64,000 nt of DNA from Theobroma cacao (GCF_000208745.1 NC_030852.1:58902-122901); one strand, 5' to 3'. Shown: positions 22,480 through 34,262, numbered from the stretch's first letter. Notes: generated from the sequence alone by a model not told the origin. Numbers and translations: made by a program.

Positions 22480-23480
22480 ATAGACAGTAGGTTTACATGG
22501 AGGATTCAAAAGAGGAAAATGATTATGTTGCAGAAAGATATGCTGGATATGGAAAGAATGATTATAGTGATAGAGATACTCGCGATTTCAGATTAAAGTT
22601 AGATATTCCTTGCTTTAATGGGAGTCTGAATATTGAAGATTTTCTGGATTGGATTATGAAAATAGATAGATTTTTCGAATATATGAAAATTCTAAAAGGA
22701 AAGGGTAAGACTTGTCGCTTGTAGATTTTGCATGGTGGAAAAGGTTATAGTCTAGAATGTATCGTGAAGGGAAAGCACCAGTTAGAACTTGGTATAAGAT
22801 AAAGTAGTTGTTATAGAAAGATTTTCTTCTTTCTAATTATGAGCAAATTTTATTCCAACAATACCAGAGGTACCATCAAGGTCAGAAAACTGTACATGAA
22901 TATATTGTAGAATTTATGAGACTAGTAAAGCATAATGACTTGAAGCAGACTGAAAGGGAATAAGTTGCCAAGTATCTAAAAGTGTTAAAGCCAGTTATTA
23001 AGGACAAGATAGGGTTACAAGTATTACGAAATTTATCTAAAACACAAAATATTGCTCTAAAGGCTGAATTGATGTTACGAGAAAAGAACAAACTTGATTA
23101 GTCTCACAAGAGTTACAGCAGGGATAATTATAGAACATCTAACGATAAGAATAAATCAGTTCATGATAGTTTTGCATGTAATGATTGGTACAAGAAAGAG
23201 AAGGCAGTTGGAAAGTAGAAAGTGATGATGCAAAGGAATGGCACAAAGCTACAAATCCCTATGCTAAACCAAATTTAGAGAAGTGTTTCAAATGTAATCA
23301 ACCTGGTCATAGATCTAGTGATTGTTCTCTCAAAAAAGCAATCCATGCGGTGGAACAAGAAGAAAAATATGATAAGATTTGTTGTAATTCAGGTAGGGAT
23401 AATGATGAGTATGAGGATGATGACGATGGGAAAAACTATGTGGCGAGAAGAATGATGTTGTTTCCAAAACAATAAGATAA
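22480..23480 (+). pseudogene. Gag C-terminal part with zinc knuckle, CRM-like Gypsy
   Basis: FRLKLDIPCFNGSLNIEDFL with DWIMKIDRFFEYMKI is the conserved retrotransposon gag start. The helical middle at 22740-23100 has stops (YIVEFMRLVKHNDLKQTE, YLKVLKPVIKDKIGL). The zinc knuckle CFKCNQPGHRSSDC at 23284-23325 fits CX2CX4HX4C exactly. An acidic tail (NDEYEDDDDGKNY) follows. Confidence 0.8.
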
Positions 23481-23484
23481 TAGT

Positions 23485-24108
23485 CAACGACATCAATTAT
23501 TTCGAATCGAGTACACCATCACTAACCGTTTATTTGATGTGATTATTGATAGTGGTAGTTGTAAGAAAATTATTGGTAAGGATGCTGTGGAAAGTTTAAA
23601 ATTTAAAGTAGAGAAACACCCTAATCCATACTCTATTGGCTGGATTAAAGTAGTAGAGAAGATTCATGTAACAGAACAGTATAAGGTACCCTTTTCCATT
23701 GGCAAATACAAGGATGAGGTATATTGTGATATTGTGGATATGAATGTTTGTCACTTTTTATTTGGTAGACCTTGGCAGTTTGATGTTGCAGCACAACATG
23801 ATGGAAGAGAAAATACTTATAAATTAGAAAAAGATGGCATAAAGTTTACTTTATTACCAATAAAAGGAAGTGTCAAAACCAAAGCTTTTAAAGTGAAGGG
23901 GCGGACTTTCTTTACCCTTACTTATTGGGGGAATGAGATAGAAACTACTTTCAAGGAGTCAAAAGAGGTGCACGCTTTGATTGTGAAATGGGTGTTATCA
24001 ATTGAAGAGGATCACAAGATAGTAGAGCATCCAGAAGTAGTTAAACCATTACTAGCAAAATTCAGTGAGGTGATGCTAAAAGATTTACTCGATGGTTTAC
24101 CCCCATAA
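23485..24108 (+). pseudogene. Retropepsin region, CRM-like Gypsy
   Basis: FDVIIDSGSCKKIIGKDAVE carries the DSG active site, followed by HPNPYSIGWIKVVEKIHVTE, YKDEVYCDIVDMNVCHFLFG and RPWQFDVAAQHDGREN, which are standard for this Gypsy group. The frame is open from 23539 to 24108 and is one of the best preserved parts of the element. Confidence 0.85.
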
Positions 24109-24114
24109 GAGATA

Positions 24115-24960
24115 TTTAGCATTATATTGACTTGATTCTTGGTGCTAGTTTGCCAAACTTGCCTCATTACAAGAAGAGCCCAAAGGAAAGCGAGATTCTC
24201 AAGGAGAAAATGGAGGAATTATTGCACAAAAGACATATCCAAGAAAGTATGAGTCTGTGTGCAGTTCCCACCTTGTTAACCCTAAAGCAACATAAAAGTT
24301 GGAAGATGTGTGTGGATAGCCAAGCCATCAACAAAATTACTATTGGATACAAGTTTCCAATTCTTAAGCTAGATGACATGCTTGATAGGTTACATGGGGC
24401 TAAGGTGTTCATAAAACTTGATCTTCGTAGTGGATACCACCAAAATCGAATTAGACTTGAGAATGAGTGGAAAACAACTTTTAAGACAAAGGAAAGGTTG
24501 TACAAGTGGCTTGTGATGCCATTTGGGTTGACTAACACGCCTAGTACCTTTATGCAATTAATGAATCAAGTACTAAAACCTTTTATTAGAAAATTTATGT
24601 TGGTTTATTTTAAGGATATCCTAATCTATAGTCAATCGAAAAAGGAACATTTTTTGAGCTTGTGCGAAGTATTAACAGTCTTACAAAAAAATAAGTTGTA
24701 TGTGAACTTGACAAAGTGCAGCTTTATCACAAATAAGTTATTATTCCTGGGCTCTGTAGTTAGTGTAAATGGAATTTAGGTGGATGAAGAGAAGATTAGA
24801 GCTATTAAGGAATGGCCTACCCCAAAAACAATAATAGAAGTCAGAAGTTTTCATGTTTTGGCAACATTTTATAGGCATTTTATCAAATATTTCAATAGTA
24901 TTGTAGCACATATTATACAGTGCCTGAAGAAGGGGAAGTTCCAGTAGAGAAAAGAAGCTG
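24115..24960 (+). pseudogene. Gypsy reverse transcriptase with altered active site (YFKD)
   Basis: [73 protein letters not shown] and [20 protein letters not shown] are present in one open frame from 24132 to 24779. The catalytic box reads [10 protein letters not shown] instead of the YxDD form, so its first Asp is Lys (codon 24612-24614). A TAG at 24777 ends the frame and the domain continues as [17 protein letters not shown] would be inactive even without the stop. Confidence 0.85.
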
Positions 24961-24984
24961 CAACCAGTTTTACTGTACTAAATG

Positions 24985-25480
24985 AGAGTTATGTACCGTT
25001 CTTGTTTAGCATTACTAGATTTTGATATATTATTTGATGTTAAATGTGACACTAGTGGTGTGGGAATAGGAGCTATTCTTTCACAAAAAAAGAAACTAGT
25101 AGCTTATTTCAATGAAAAGTTTAGTGATGCAAGGCACAAATAGACCACATATAATAAAGAATTTTATTCTATTGTGCATGCTTTGAAGAATTGGGAGCAT
25201 TACTTGGTTAGGCGATAATTTGTTTTGTACTCAGATCATGAGGCATTAAAGTACTTGAATAGTTAGAAATGGATCAGTAAAGACATACATGCCAAGTGGT
25301 CTCAATTTTTGCAAAAGTTTCCTTTCAAGCTGAGACACAAGGATAAAGTACAAAATAAGCTAGCAGATGCATTGAGTAGGCATGCAAATTTGCTAATGAC
25401 AATGACACAAGAAGCTATGGGCTTTGATACAGTTAAGGAATTATATCATACTAATGAGGATTTTCATGATACATGAGAAA
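24985..25480 (+). pseudogene. Gypsy RNase H, broken
   Basis: [34 protein letters not shown], a stop, then TTYNKEFYSIVHALKNWEHY, FVLYSDHEALKYLNS and [13 protein letters not shown] follow the Gypsy RNase H pattern. The catalytic Asp of CDTSG and the SDHEAL block are kept. Several TAG/TAA codons interrupt it. Confidence 0.8.
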
Positions 25481-25499
25481 AGTGTATCACAAATCAACT

Positions 25500-26345
25500 T
25501 GTGGAGGATTTTTACATTCATGATGGTTTTTTAGTGCGAGGCAACTAGCTTTGCGTTTTTAGATCTTTATTTAGAGTAAAGTTGATTAGAGACTTGCATA
25601 GTGGAGGTCTTGCTGGTCATTTAGGCCGTGATAAAATGATTGCTACTGTTAGATAAAGATATTATTGGCCACATTTGAAAAGGTATGTAACAAGATTTGT
25701 GTAGCAATGTTACATATGCCAAACCACAAAGGGACAATCCCAAAATACTGGTTTGTACATGCCTTTACCTGTTCCAAAAAATATTTGGGAAAATTTATCT
25801 ATGGATTTTGTGCTTGAATTGCCTCGAACACAAAGGGGCATGGATTCTATTTTTGTTACTGTTGATAAGTTTTCTAAAATGGCGCACTTTATCCCTTGCA
25901 AGAAGACTTCAAATGCAAGTGGAATAGCCAAATTGTTTTTCAAGAATGTTGTTTGTCTACATGGTGCCTAAAAACATCACTTTCGATCGAGACAGTAAGT
26001 TTCTTGGTCATTTTTGGAAGACTTTGTGGAAAATGTTTGACTCATCCTTAAATTAAAATAGCACAGCTCATCCACAAACCGATGGTCAAACTAAAACAAT
26101 GAACAAAACCCTTGGCAATTTGATTCACAATATTTGTGGTGATAGACTGAAACAATGGGACTTTGCATTGGCACAAGCAGAGTTTGCTTATAATAGTGTT
26201 TTTCATAGTGTCACAAGAAAATCTCCATTTTCTATTATGTACACAAAGTCGCCACAACATGTTTTTGACTTGGTTGAGTTGCCAAAAGTTCTTGGATTTA
26301 GTGTAGCTACTGAAAATATGGCTAATTAGTTGCAATATGTTCAAG
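25500..26345 (+). pseudogene. Gypsy integrase, broken
   Basis: [14 protein letters not shown] and RYYWPHLKRYV start the zinc-binding region, with [20 protein letters not shown] as its second half. The core reads [51 protein letters not shown] and [20 protein letters not shown], then [13 protein letters not shown] frameshift lies near 25965 and stops occur at 26053 and 26328. The usual E in QTE is K (QTK), so the last catalytic acid is lost. Confidence 0.85.
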
Positions 26346-26409
26346 CAAAGGTAAAATAGAAATTAGAGCAAGCCAATGCTAAGTACAAGAAAGTTACAGA
26401 TCAACACCG

Positions 26410-26820
26410 TAAAAAGTAGATTTTTGAAGTGGGAGATCAAGTAATGGTGTTTTTACAAAAAGAAAGGTTTCTAGTGGGGACTTATAGTAAGTTACAACTT
26501 AAGAAGTACAAACCATATCAGATTTTAAAAAAGATCAATGACAATGCATATGTTGTGGATTTGCCAGACACAATGAAAATTTTCAAAACATTTAATGTGG
26601 CGGATATTTACTCATTTTATTCATTAGATGAACCCTTGTATATAGATATGCAAGTTAACTCAAGGTCGAGTTTTTCTCAAGTAGAGGGGACTGACATAAA
26701 ACGTCTAGCAAATAATTTCTTGGAGCAAGCTGAGTGTCAAAAGCCAAAACGAAAAGCCCAAAAGTCACAAATGGTCATGTTTATAATTCTAACATTTTCC
26801 TTATTAGTTAGAAGTCTACT
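26410..26820 (+). pseudogene. Integrase C-terminus running into the 3' LTR
   Basis: [40 protein letters not shown] and [14 protein letters not shown] are the C-terminal domain of Gypsy integrase. The frame continues without a stop through the polypurine region into the 3' LTR ([14 protein letters not shown] and beyond). Centromeric retrotransposons are known for a C-terminal motif partly encoded in the LTR, which fits. Confidence 0.7.
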
Positions 26821-27156
26821 TAAGAATTATAAGTATAATAAAATTTCTCTTTTATTTAATTTACTTGTAGGGCTTTAGGATAGTGATGTTCTAATTAGGA
26901 ATAAAATATTTATTTTATTTAAATCTCTTGTTAACTATTCTAGTTGTAATAGACTACTAGAAGTAGAGTTTTATTGGGATTTAGGCCTATAATGCTATAA
27001 ACAGGACCTTTAAGATTAGTTTTTAAGATCATCGAATAACATTACTAAGTTCTTCTCTCAAACTTGAGTTTAAGTTTCAATATTTGAAACTTGGTTATTA
27101 ACCTTAAAGGCTAAGTCAGGTACTAGCCTTTGTTTTTACGCTAACTCACTATGTCA
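26692..27156 (+). mobile_element. 3' LTR of the CRM-like Gypsy
   Basis: It begins TGACATAAAACGTCTAGC after a purine tract (GTAGAGGGGA, 26681-26690) and ends CACTATGTCA. It aligns with 19981-20446 end to end. AAATA follows. Confidence 0.95.
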
Positions 27157-27490
27157 AAATACCTCTACAACAATATTAAACAAAAATGTAGATAAAAGGG
27201 ATCTTTGCCTTAGCTATCTTTGCATTCTAATCGGTTTAGTAGGAAACCCATTAACAAGGACTACTAATGAAGCAATTGAGACACCCTTCATAATCCATCT
27301 CTTTCTTTTTTTGCCAAAACCCATTTTTTCCATGGTAAAGTCTAGAAATTCCTAGTTCACACTATTATATGCTTTTCAAAATCAACTTTTAGCATTAAAC
27401 CCCCTTTTTATTTTTTCTCATTGAATCTACCATCTCATTACCGATTAAAGCACAATCTAATAACTACCTCCCTTAAACAAATGCATATTG
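27157..27490 (-). mobile_element. LINE copy A, RT core split off by the Gypsy insertion
   Basis: On the minus strand this reads LLDCALIGNEMVDSMRKNKK, KVDFEKHI, LPWKKWVLAKKERWIMKGVS and VLVNGFPTKPIRMQR, then LRQRSLLSTFLFNIVVEV. These are RT blocks of plant LINEs (related copies have DFEKAYD and RGLRQGDPLSPFLF). It continues the 17246-19980 copy, separated by the Gypsy element with AAATA duplicated. The copy is 5' truncated near 27490. The FADD region falls at the split or is lost. Confidence 0.8.
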
Positions 27491-27584
27491 ATGAAATCTA
27501 CAAGGAATTACGATATAAGGAATTTGGTGATGTAGAAACGAGCAAAATTGTGGAATTTGTACAAAATTGAAAAGAAAAAAATGG

Positions 27585-29168
27585 AAGCAGCAATCTAGAA
27601 CTCCCTATAATGATTAATTTAATATCTGGTTAATTTCATTCTATGCTATTACTTGGTCATTGTGGAAATTTTGAAATGATATAATTTTCAAAGACAAAGT
27701 ATGGGATGTGATTCAATTATACGAGACCATTAAATTGAGAGTTGCAGTGTGCGTAAAATCCAAATGCCTTGAGTTGCCATATTTAATGGAGGAGATTTTT
27801 CATAATCCTAATAATGTGAATAGTATTTAGATGCTCAAAGCTGTTAGACTGGAATGTCAATGGATAGCTACACTAAGTAGATAAAAATAATTAACAAACG
27901 TTGATGTTAAATTAGCTTGCCTTTTATTGATTTATTGTAAGTGGATACATATACACAAATACAATTTATCAAAAATACAAATTCAAACTATTGTTATCTA
28001 CACAAATTCAAATAGTACTAACAATTTGAATAAAATAGAATTAGTTGATTTAGTGGCTTGAGTTGATTTAATAATCTGGAGAGAATCTTCAAAGGTACTT
28101 ATTGACTTGGAATTAACTTCTGTTGCTGATTTGGAGTTTGTTACTAACTTGGCCATATTCCTTACAGTAGATAGTTAAAATTTAATATGGATGGGGCATC
28201 GTCAGGTGGTTTGAGTGAAGCTAGAACAGGAGGAATTTTATGATCTTGTGATAACACAGGCAAGGGAAGGTTATCTAAGTCCCTACTAATTACGGATACC
28301 AACAAAGTTGAATTATTGGCCATTAGAAAAGCTTTTTGTATTTTCACCAATAGTGTGTACAGTAATTACTACAATTTATGGATAGAAAGAGATTCTATAA
28401 ATGCAATTTATTGGACCAATAATCTACAAGAAGTGCCTTGGGAACTTAGAGAATTGATTATTAGCTTGGAAGGCTTGCAAAAAAAGACTAAACATTGAAA
28501 AGTGACACATGTGTATAACGAAGCTAATAATGAGGCTAATCGACTTGCCAATGAGGGAATTTGCAAAAGTTATCAAGTGGTACAAGTATTGATGCCAACG
28601 GATTAAGATGATTGAAGTTATTCTAGAGTTCTCATAAGTCAAAGACACGATCCTTATAACAAATAAGCATTTGTTAAATTTTTGGTGAGAATCAGCATGT
28701 GATTTTAAAATTCAAAGTGCCTTGATTTGTAAGGAGTCTTTTTTTACTCAAGAGTCCATGGCGGAGAGATGTTCACAAGTCGCTAAGACTTTTTAACTAA
28801 GACGTTGTAGCATAAATGGATAGGCATGGACTAATTGGGTGCAGCACAATGGGACTTGTTTTCGGACAAGTTATATGCTGGTCGCATATCTTCTGGACAG
28901 CATTTAACACATGATTTTTGTTGAGATAAAATGAATATGAGTTTGGATGCTTTAAATGTTGTATGCATAATTCTTTTGAACAGCTTTTAACGTTGGATTT
29001 TAATCAATTGTGGGCTGCTCTAGGATAGTAAACTTGCCTAAATATCCCTAAATTTGGGCTTTAAGAAGTAGTGTTATTATTATTTATTTTATCTCAAATT
29101 GTATTCATAAAATTCAAAGTATATTAATTTTGGTATTTAGCAATAAAATTACGTACATTCAACAAAAA
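27585..29168 (+). mobile_element. LINE copy B, 3' part in opposite orientation to copy A
   Basis: ITWSLWKF and IIFKDKVWDVIQLYETIKLR, then AVCVKSKCLELPYLMEEIF form the region after zf-RVT. 28316-28605 gives the RNase H piece (LWIERDSINAIYW, GLQKKTKH, stop, NEANNEANRLANEGICKS). The 3' UTR at 28960-29165 matches the minus-strand 3' UTR of copy A, including GCAATAAAATTRCRTACATT at the end, followed by an A run. Copy B therefore points right and copy A left, head to head around 27490-27585. Confidence 0.8.
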
Positions 29169-29376
29169 ATATTAATAAACCAAATAATTTATATCTCTTT
29201 TAGCAAAATAATAAATAATTTATATAGAGTATTATCATTATACCATGAATATACTATTTTTTTTTTAAAAGCAAAATAGTATTCATTAATCAAAATGACC
29301 AAAGAGGAACAAGTTAATGTCTTCCTGTTTATAACAGTTACGACCTACAGTACAAACCTGATGGGTTAAATTTTTT

Positions 29377-30162
29377 TGATGTATTGCTAGATGCCAATTT
29401 TGGTTTATAAACTTGAATTAATCAACTTAAGGTTAATAATGAATATGATTCATTTAATCCTAACTGGACTTGGACTATAATTCATGTTTATTGCCAACAT
29501 TTTAAGAACCTAATGAGTCTTACACAAAAAGTGACAAAACTGAAATTAAAATGAGAGTTATCCTATGTGAGACTTAATTGAGAACCACTAAAAAGCTTAA
29601 TTAAAATCTTTCAACTTGGGGTTATTTTCATAAATACCAAAATGTTAAAAGTTAACCTTAGTATGAGTTGAAAATATAACCCAAGTGTAAATACTAAGTT
29701 GTAGCCACCCTTTCATTAACTTAAAAAGGTTAGTGTTACTTTATATTCTTAGCTGCCTCTTTAGTAGTGGTGAGAAAATGGTCTTTTCTCCATAGGTTCG
29801 GCCAACAAGGAAATACAAGGTGAAAAAGGGATTTTTAAAATCCTCCTTACTAGCATAAGGCTTATGGCCATAACCATCCCAACCTTAGAGCAAGTTTTTC
29901 GGTTTTGGCACTGTGTGGATACTATTGGAGGCTATTGGTTTGCGACAACCAAGCCCGATGTGCATGATTTTGAGTCCAAAAGTTGCTGCTCTTTGTGGAT
30001 TCATACATCAAAGGACCAGAGGTAATCACATCTTTATCAAAAGAGATCTGATATTCTTACTTTTACACCAAATCATTGAAATCCAAGTGAACCTTAATTT
30101 TTTGTGATCGAGAAATATTTAATTTTTTATTACATATTTTGTTTAAATTGCATGTTCAATCA
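29377..30162 (+). mobile_element. 5' LTR of an unclassified LTR retrotransposon
   Basis: The segment ends CAATCA shortly before a perfect primer site. Text such as ACTTAATTGAGAACCACTAA and TAACTGGACTTGGACTATAA recalls LTRs common in eudicots. The left border (TGATGTATTG at 29377) is approximate. No partner LTR is visible. Confidence 0.55.
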
Positions 30163-30169
30163 CTAATAG

Positions 30170-30182
30170 TGGTATCAGAGCC
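30170..30182 (+). other. Primer binding site
   Basis: TGGTATCAGAGCC is an exact match to the complement of the initiator methionine tRNA 3' end. It marks the start of an internal region that runs to about 30844 without recognisable genes. Confidence 0.85.
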
Positions 30183-30844
30183 TTTTTGGTTGTTCTTGAT
30201 TTGGTTTATGCTTGGTTATTGTCAATTTCAAAAAATGGTTTTTGATTATGTGTTGATTTGATGTAATTTTGAATTTTAGAAAATTTTCAAAAACTGTTTT
30301 GATTTTCTAAAATTATAGACAGCATGTTATTCATGCTTTCAATCCTTAATTCATGGTCATTTAATCCCTTTTAAAAGTGTCCTAATAGTAGCTAAGAATT
30401 TGTATCAAATGCATAAAAAAATTAGTGAAGTTTAGGACTATTTTGTAAGTCTGTTTAGTACTGCCATGTGCAACTGTTCAAGCTATTTTTTACTTGTTTT
30501 TCTTACTGTTTAGGGTTGTTTGGGTGCAGAATTTTCAATCAATGGGTGCATAAATGTTATGCACATTTACTGGAAATTAATGGTAGCAAACAAACCTTGA
30601 AAAGTTTAAATTTTGTGGCTATTATTGCACAAGACAACTTGCTGAAAATTAAGGCAACACAATGCAGAGTTTTCTCTCCAAAATTGGACTGGTTATGGGG
30701 CCATTTACAACGATCAATGCGATGCTTAGTGGCCTTATGCCTTTATTCTTCTGTTTCCATCAAATTCAAAACTAAACAAAAGGCCTTCTAACTATGATAT
30801 GTCATTTATGCCATAACTTTCACTCAATAAAGACTATGGCATAA
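30183..30844 (+). other. Retroelement leader, no gene seen
   Basis: This is the AT-rich start of the internal region of the element whose LTR is at 29377-30162. It is cut at 30845 by the next LTR-like repeat. The short ORF 30468-30791 has no recognisable domain. Confidence 0.45.
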
Positions 30845-33800
30845 TGTTGTAACGTGCGGGTCCAAAAACTCGTCCGCTAGATGTGGGTGTTATTAAGAAG
30901 TCGTCACCAATCTGTTTTCTAAATGCAATTGGTCACCTATTGACTCAGTCCAAATCAACGAGGTCCTAAATTAATTTTAGGTTCATCGAAAGAACGATAA
31001 ATTGGTCTACGATTTTTTTAGAGTTTGGTTCGAAAGTACGATTACGTACGGGGAAGGATTAGCATTCATGTGACGCCCGTTATACAAACGGTACCACTTA
31101 ATTGTAGGTTATCCTATTGGAGCCTTAATTCTTTAATTTATTTCACTATGTTTTATTAATTATCATTTTTTTGTCCTCTATTTTGTTAGCAAATTAAAAT
31201 ATTTTATTTGGTTTTACGAGTGTGACGTGCACATGATGCGCTTGCGAAATGCATGGTATAAAATACAAATAATGCTAGATGAAAACCTTTTATCGAGGAT
31301 ATTTCCTGGATCCGTCCATCATATTAGTGGGATTTGGGATATTCTCTCACCTAAAGAAATATTCAAAAAACTTGCCTTCGTAAATTTAACGAATAAATCC
31401 CATCATTGGGGTAATCATCTGTTCTTTTAGAAAAAATAATATTTTGTGAAGGCGGACCTATTAGGAATAGAAGCCTTTTATTAAAGATATTCTTTAAGTC
31501 CTCCCGTCGTATTGATGGGACCCGAAAATATCTTTTCACCTGGGGAATTTTTCGAAGAAAACTCGCCTTTGCCATCTCCTTCAGAAAATCCCATCATTTG
31601 GGCTTTTACTCGTGTACATAAAATATCTATGCGCCTTAACATTTAATGATGCAATAATGATGTGTGACTTGCCTATGAAATTTAATATTTGTTTCTAAAC
31701 CTTCCAATATCTTCTTTGTTATTTTTTTAAGATTTCCTTTTTATTATTTCTCTTTACAAGCATGTATATTATGAATTATATTTTTTATGTTATTTAGGTG
31801 TCTATCTACTTTACTATATAGTTTCTTTTTTTACCTAAATTCTATATCCTTTGAGCAAGATATCTTATTTCATAGTTATTATTACTTACGTATATATTTA
31901 TTTCAACTTCTTCCTTTTTTTTTATCTATCCTATTCTTTTTTAAAATAACTATTATAAATCTATATTTTTTTTGTAACAAAATATTTACCTGTTATATTT
32001 TAAATGTATTCATTATTATAAATTTACCATCATTGAATATTTTTTTACTTTTTATTTATTTATTTATTGTCATGAGTATTATTATCTTTTCACAATGCTA
32101 TCTTTATCTTTTGACACCTTAAGTAAATATATATCATCTGTCCTCTTACATTCATCATTATATTTATTTTGTTTATATTTTTGTCAATTGAGCATTTGTA
32201 ATTTTTTTATTTATTTAGAATTAGAAATATCGAAATTCAAAATTAAAACCTTCCCACCATACTGGTGAAATCTTAATTTAAATCTCGCATAGAAAAGCTC
32301 ATATGAAATTGCAACTTCTCACGTTCCAAATGAACATCCCATCATTGGTACAATTTATATATTATTCCCATGATTAATATTGAAGTACTTTGAGACCCAA
32401 TTTTATATACTTTCTTAACAATTAATGTTGATCCTAATATACATTTTATTATAATTATTATTTGACTTACCTTACCATTTTTAATATTTGACATCAAATG
32501 TCTACTTTTTTTTTTACCTACATCAAAGTTCTTTATGACTAGACATTCCACCCTATTATTACATAAATGTATATTTTGTTTTATTTTAAAATATAATTTC
32601 TATTCACTTCTTTTTGTAATATTCTCTTCCTTTTTTTTTTAATACTCATTTACAAAACCCATTTTTTATAACCTATATATACATACATATGTTTCACTTA
32701 CCTAAGTTTTTATTTTTTTTATAAATAAATATTCATCTAAGTTTAAGTTCTTTTTATAGCTAAACATTTTTAAAACATTTTTATTATTTCTACTATTATT
32801 ATTATTATTATTCTTATATTCTTCCGTTTGTTTTAATTTCTTAACCCTAAAATATCTCATGAAATTTTTATAACATTTTTTTAAAATAATTTAAATTAAC
32901 CCTGCATAATTAGATAATAATTCTAAAACCAAATGAAATGGGCTAACCCTAAACAAACCAATCCACAGTAGGTCCATAAAAAGGGTAATGGGTTTACCTT
33001 ACTGGGCTAAGTTGGCCCAAGCTAACCAGCCTAATCCGTCGCCTGCTCTAAAACGCATAGTCTGGTGTTTTGCATAGCAGCTCTTAAGCCCCAACACGGC
33101 TCCGTTGGATGCAATGGAGAAGGGCTTTCCAAGCAACCAAAAACAACACCGTTTCTTTCCCCTTCTCTTTAGTTGGAACCCTAAGTATAAAAGCTATTTT
33201 TCTTTCCTCTCTCTTCATTTCCCTCTCTGATTTTCTCTCTCTAACGGTGGACGCTCTCCCTTCTCTCTAAAAATCTTTTCCTTTTTCTTACAAACCCTAA
33301 CCCCAACCTTTAAACTCCTCTTTTTTACTCTCTCAAGTGGCGGCTCTACCCTATTTCCTCTACAACCCAAAATCAAGCCTCAAACTTTGTAAAAATTCCA
33401 CAAAAGAGAGAAAGAACAAAAACAAATCCCCCCGGCTCTCTCTAGCTTCAACTTTTTAAGGATTTTTTGTTCTCTTTTTTTTTTTTTGGTTTTGATTGTG
33501 ATTTTTGGGTTGCTAGTAAACTAGGAAATCTAGAGTTTTTGGTTCTCTGAGTTTCAAAAAGAAAAGAAAAGATTTTTTTTTTAGGGTTTCTTCGATTCTG
33601 CCTCTAAGGTTCTTTTTCATTACTGTTTATTATTTATTCTGCTATTCGAGCAATGGGTGTTGTTGGATCCCATCGTTTTTGGCCTCTGCCCAATGACATT
33701 TCTCGCTCCTGGTATAAAGCCTTTTTTCCTTATCGTAGTACGATTGTTTGGATCCTCTGTATGGCCAGCTGGCCTTTCAATTTTTTATTTTGGAATGTTC

Positions 33801-33860
33801 TTTATGTTTGTTTTAATTCTAACTTAGTTTTGTTTAATTATGGTGCTTGATCTGTTTTTA
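30845..33860 (+). mobile_element. Long LTR/LARD-like repeat, copy 1
   Basis: It starts TGTTGTAACGTGCGGGTCC and aligns for at least 1.5 kb with 58662 onward (AACGTGYGGGTYCRAGAAC, GAGTCRCCACCAAT-type text, GGATTAGCAYTC, ACGGTACCA, CATCCCATCAT). The right part has a TATA-like AAGTATAAAAG at 33182-33192 followed by CT-rich leader text, as in an LTR promoter. No gag or pol is inside. The ORF at 33653-33850 lies in this leader and is not a gene. Classification as LTR or LARD is inferred; the right border is set by the duplicated segment at about 33863. Confidence 0.55.
33182..33192 (+). promoter_or_regulatory. TATA-like box in the LARD-like repeat
   Basis: AAGTATAAAAG precedes a long CT-rich leader with CTCTCTCT runs, the normal layout of an LTR transcription start. 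Use as a promoter is inferred. Confidence 0.4.
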
Positions 33861-33862
33861 GG

Positions 33863-33979
33863 TTGAATTAATTAGTCAAATTAGCTTTTTGGTCATTAGA
33901 AAGGCTTTGGTAATAGGTTTAGAAATTAGAACCTACAGAACATATCAAGGCCCAATATAAACCTTAAAAAAAACTTATA
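33863..33979. repeat. First copy of a local tandem duplication (left part)
   Basis: The text GTTGAATTAATTAGTCAAAT, TTTTTGGTCATTAGAAAGGC, GAAATTAGAACCTACAGAAC and ATCAAGGCCCAATATAAACC recurs at 39588-39710 with few changes. The copy is cut by the Copia at 33980 and resumes at 39526-39587. Confidence 0.8.
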
Positions 33980-34262
33980 TGTTATGAAATAAATCTAAAA
34001 GAACAACTATAAAAGAAATATAAGAGAAAGTATTTAGAGGGAAAGAAAGTTTTTAGAAGGAGTAAAAAGATTTTATTCAAGTATATATTTACAAATGAAG
34101 TGAAAATGTCTATTTATAAGCTAATAACTCCTTATCTAGATTGAATTTACAAGATGAAGATAACACTTAGAAATTAGATGGATTAAATATTAATCCAATC
34201 TAATTTACATCAAATCTAGATATAGATAACATAAATGGATATTCATAAAAATATTCATAACA
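33980..34262 (-). mobile_element. 3' LTR of the minus-strand Copia
   Basis: On the plus strand it runs TGTTATGAAATAAATC to ATTCATAACA and matches 39243-39525 base for base in length. Confidence 0.95.

Larger units (their letters stand above)
19981..27156 (+). mobile_element. Complete CRM-like Gypsy retrotransposon (TSD AAATA)
   Basis: Two LTRs (466 and 465 bp) flank gag, protease, RT, RNase H and integrase in Gypsy order, and the element is bordered by a perfect 5-bp duplication AAATA (19976-19980 and 27157-27161). It sits inside LINE copy A. The LTRs differ at 6 of the first 60 bases, so it is not recent. Stops and a changed RT active site make it inactive. Assignment to the centromeric chromovirus (CRM) lineage is inferred from integrase wording and the C-terminal frame running into the 3' LTR. 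Confidence 0.9.

Noticed and set aside
17246..29168. The opposed LINEs as one twin-primed insertion
   Set aside because: Twin priming inverts the 5' part only; here both arms have the RNase H and 3' UTR, so two copies are present.
31787..32122. Phe/Ile/Leu-rich 111-codon ORF
   Set aside because: It arises from T-rich sequence in the LARD-like repeat; such composition gives hydrophobic ORFs by chance.
33653..33850. Short ORF starting MGVVGSHRFWPLPN as a possible first exon of a host gene
   Set aside because: It lies in the CT-rich leader of the LARD-like repeat, has no recognisable domain, and joins no downstream exon in frame.
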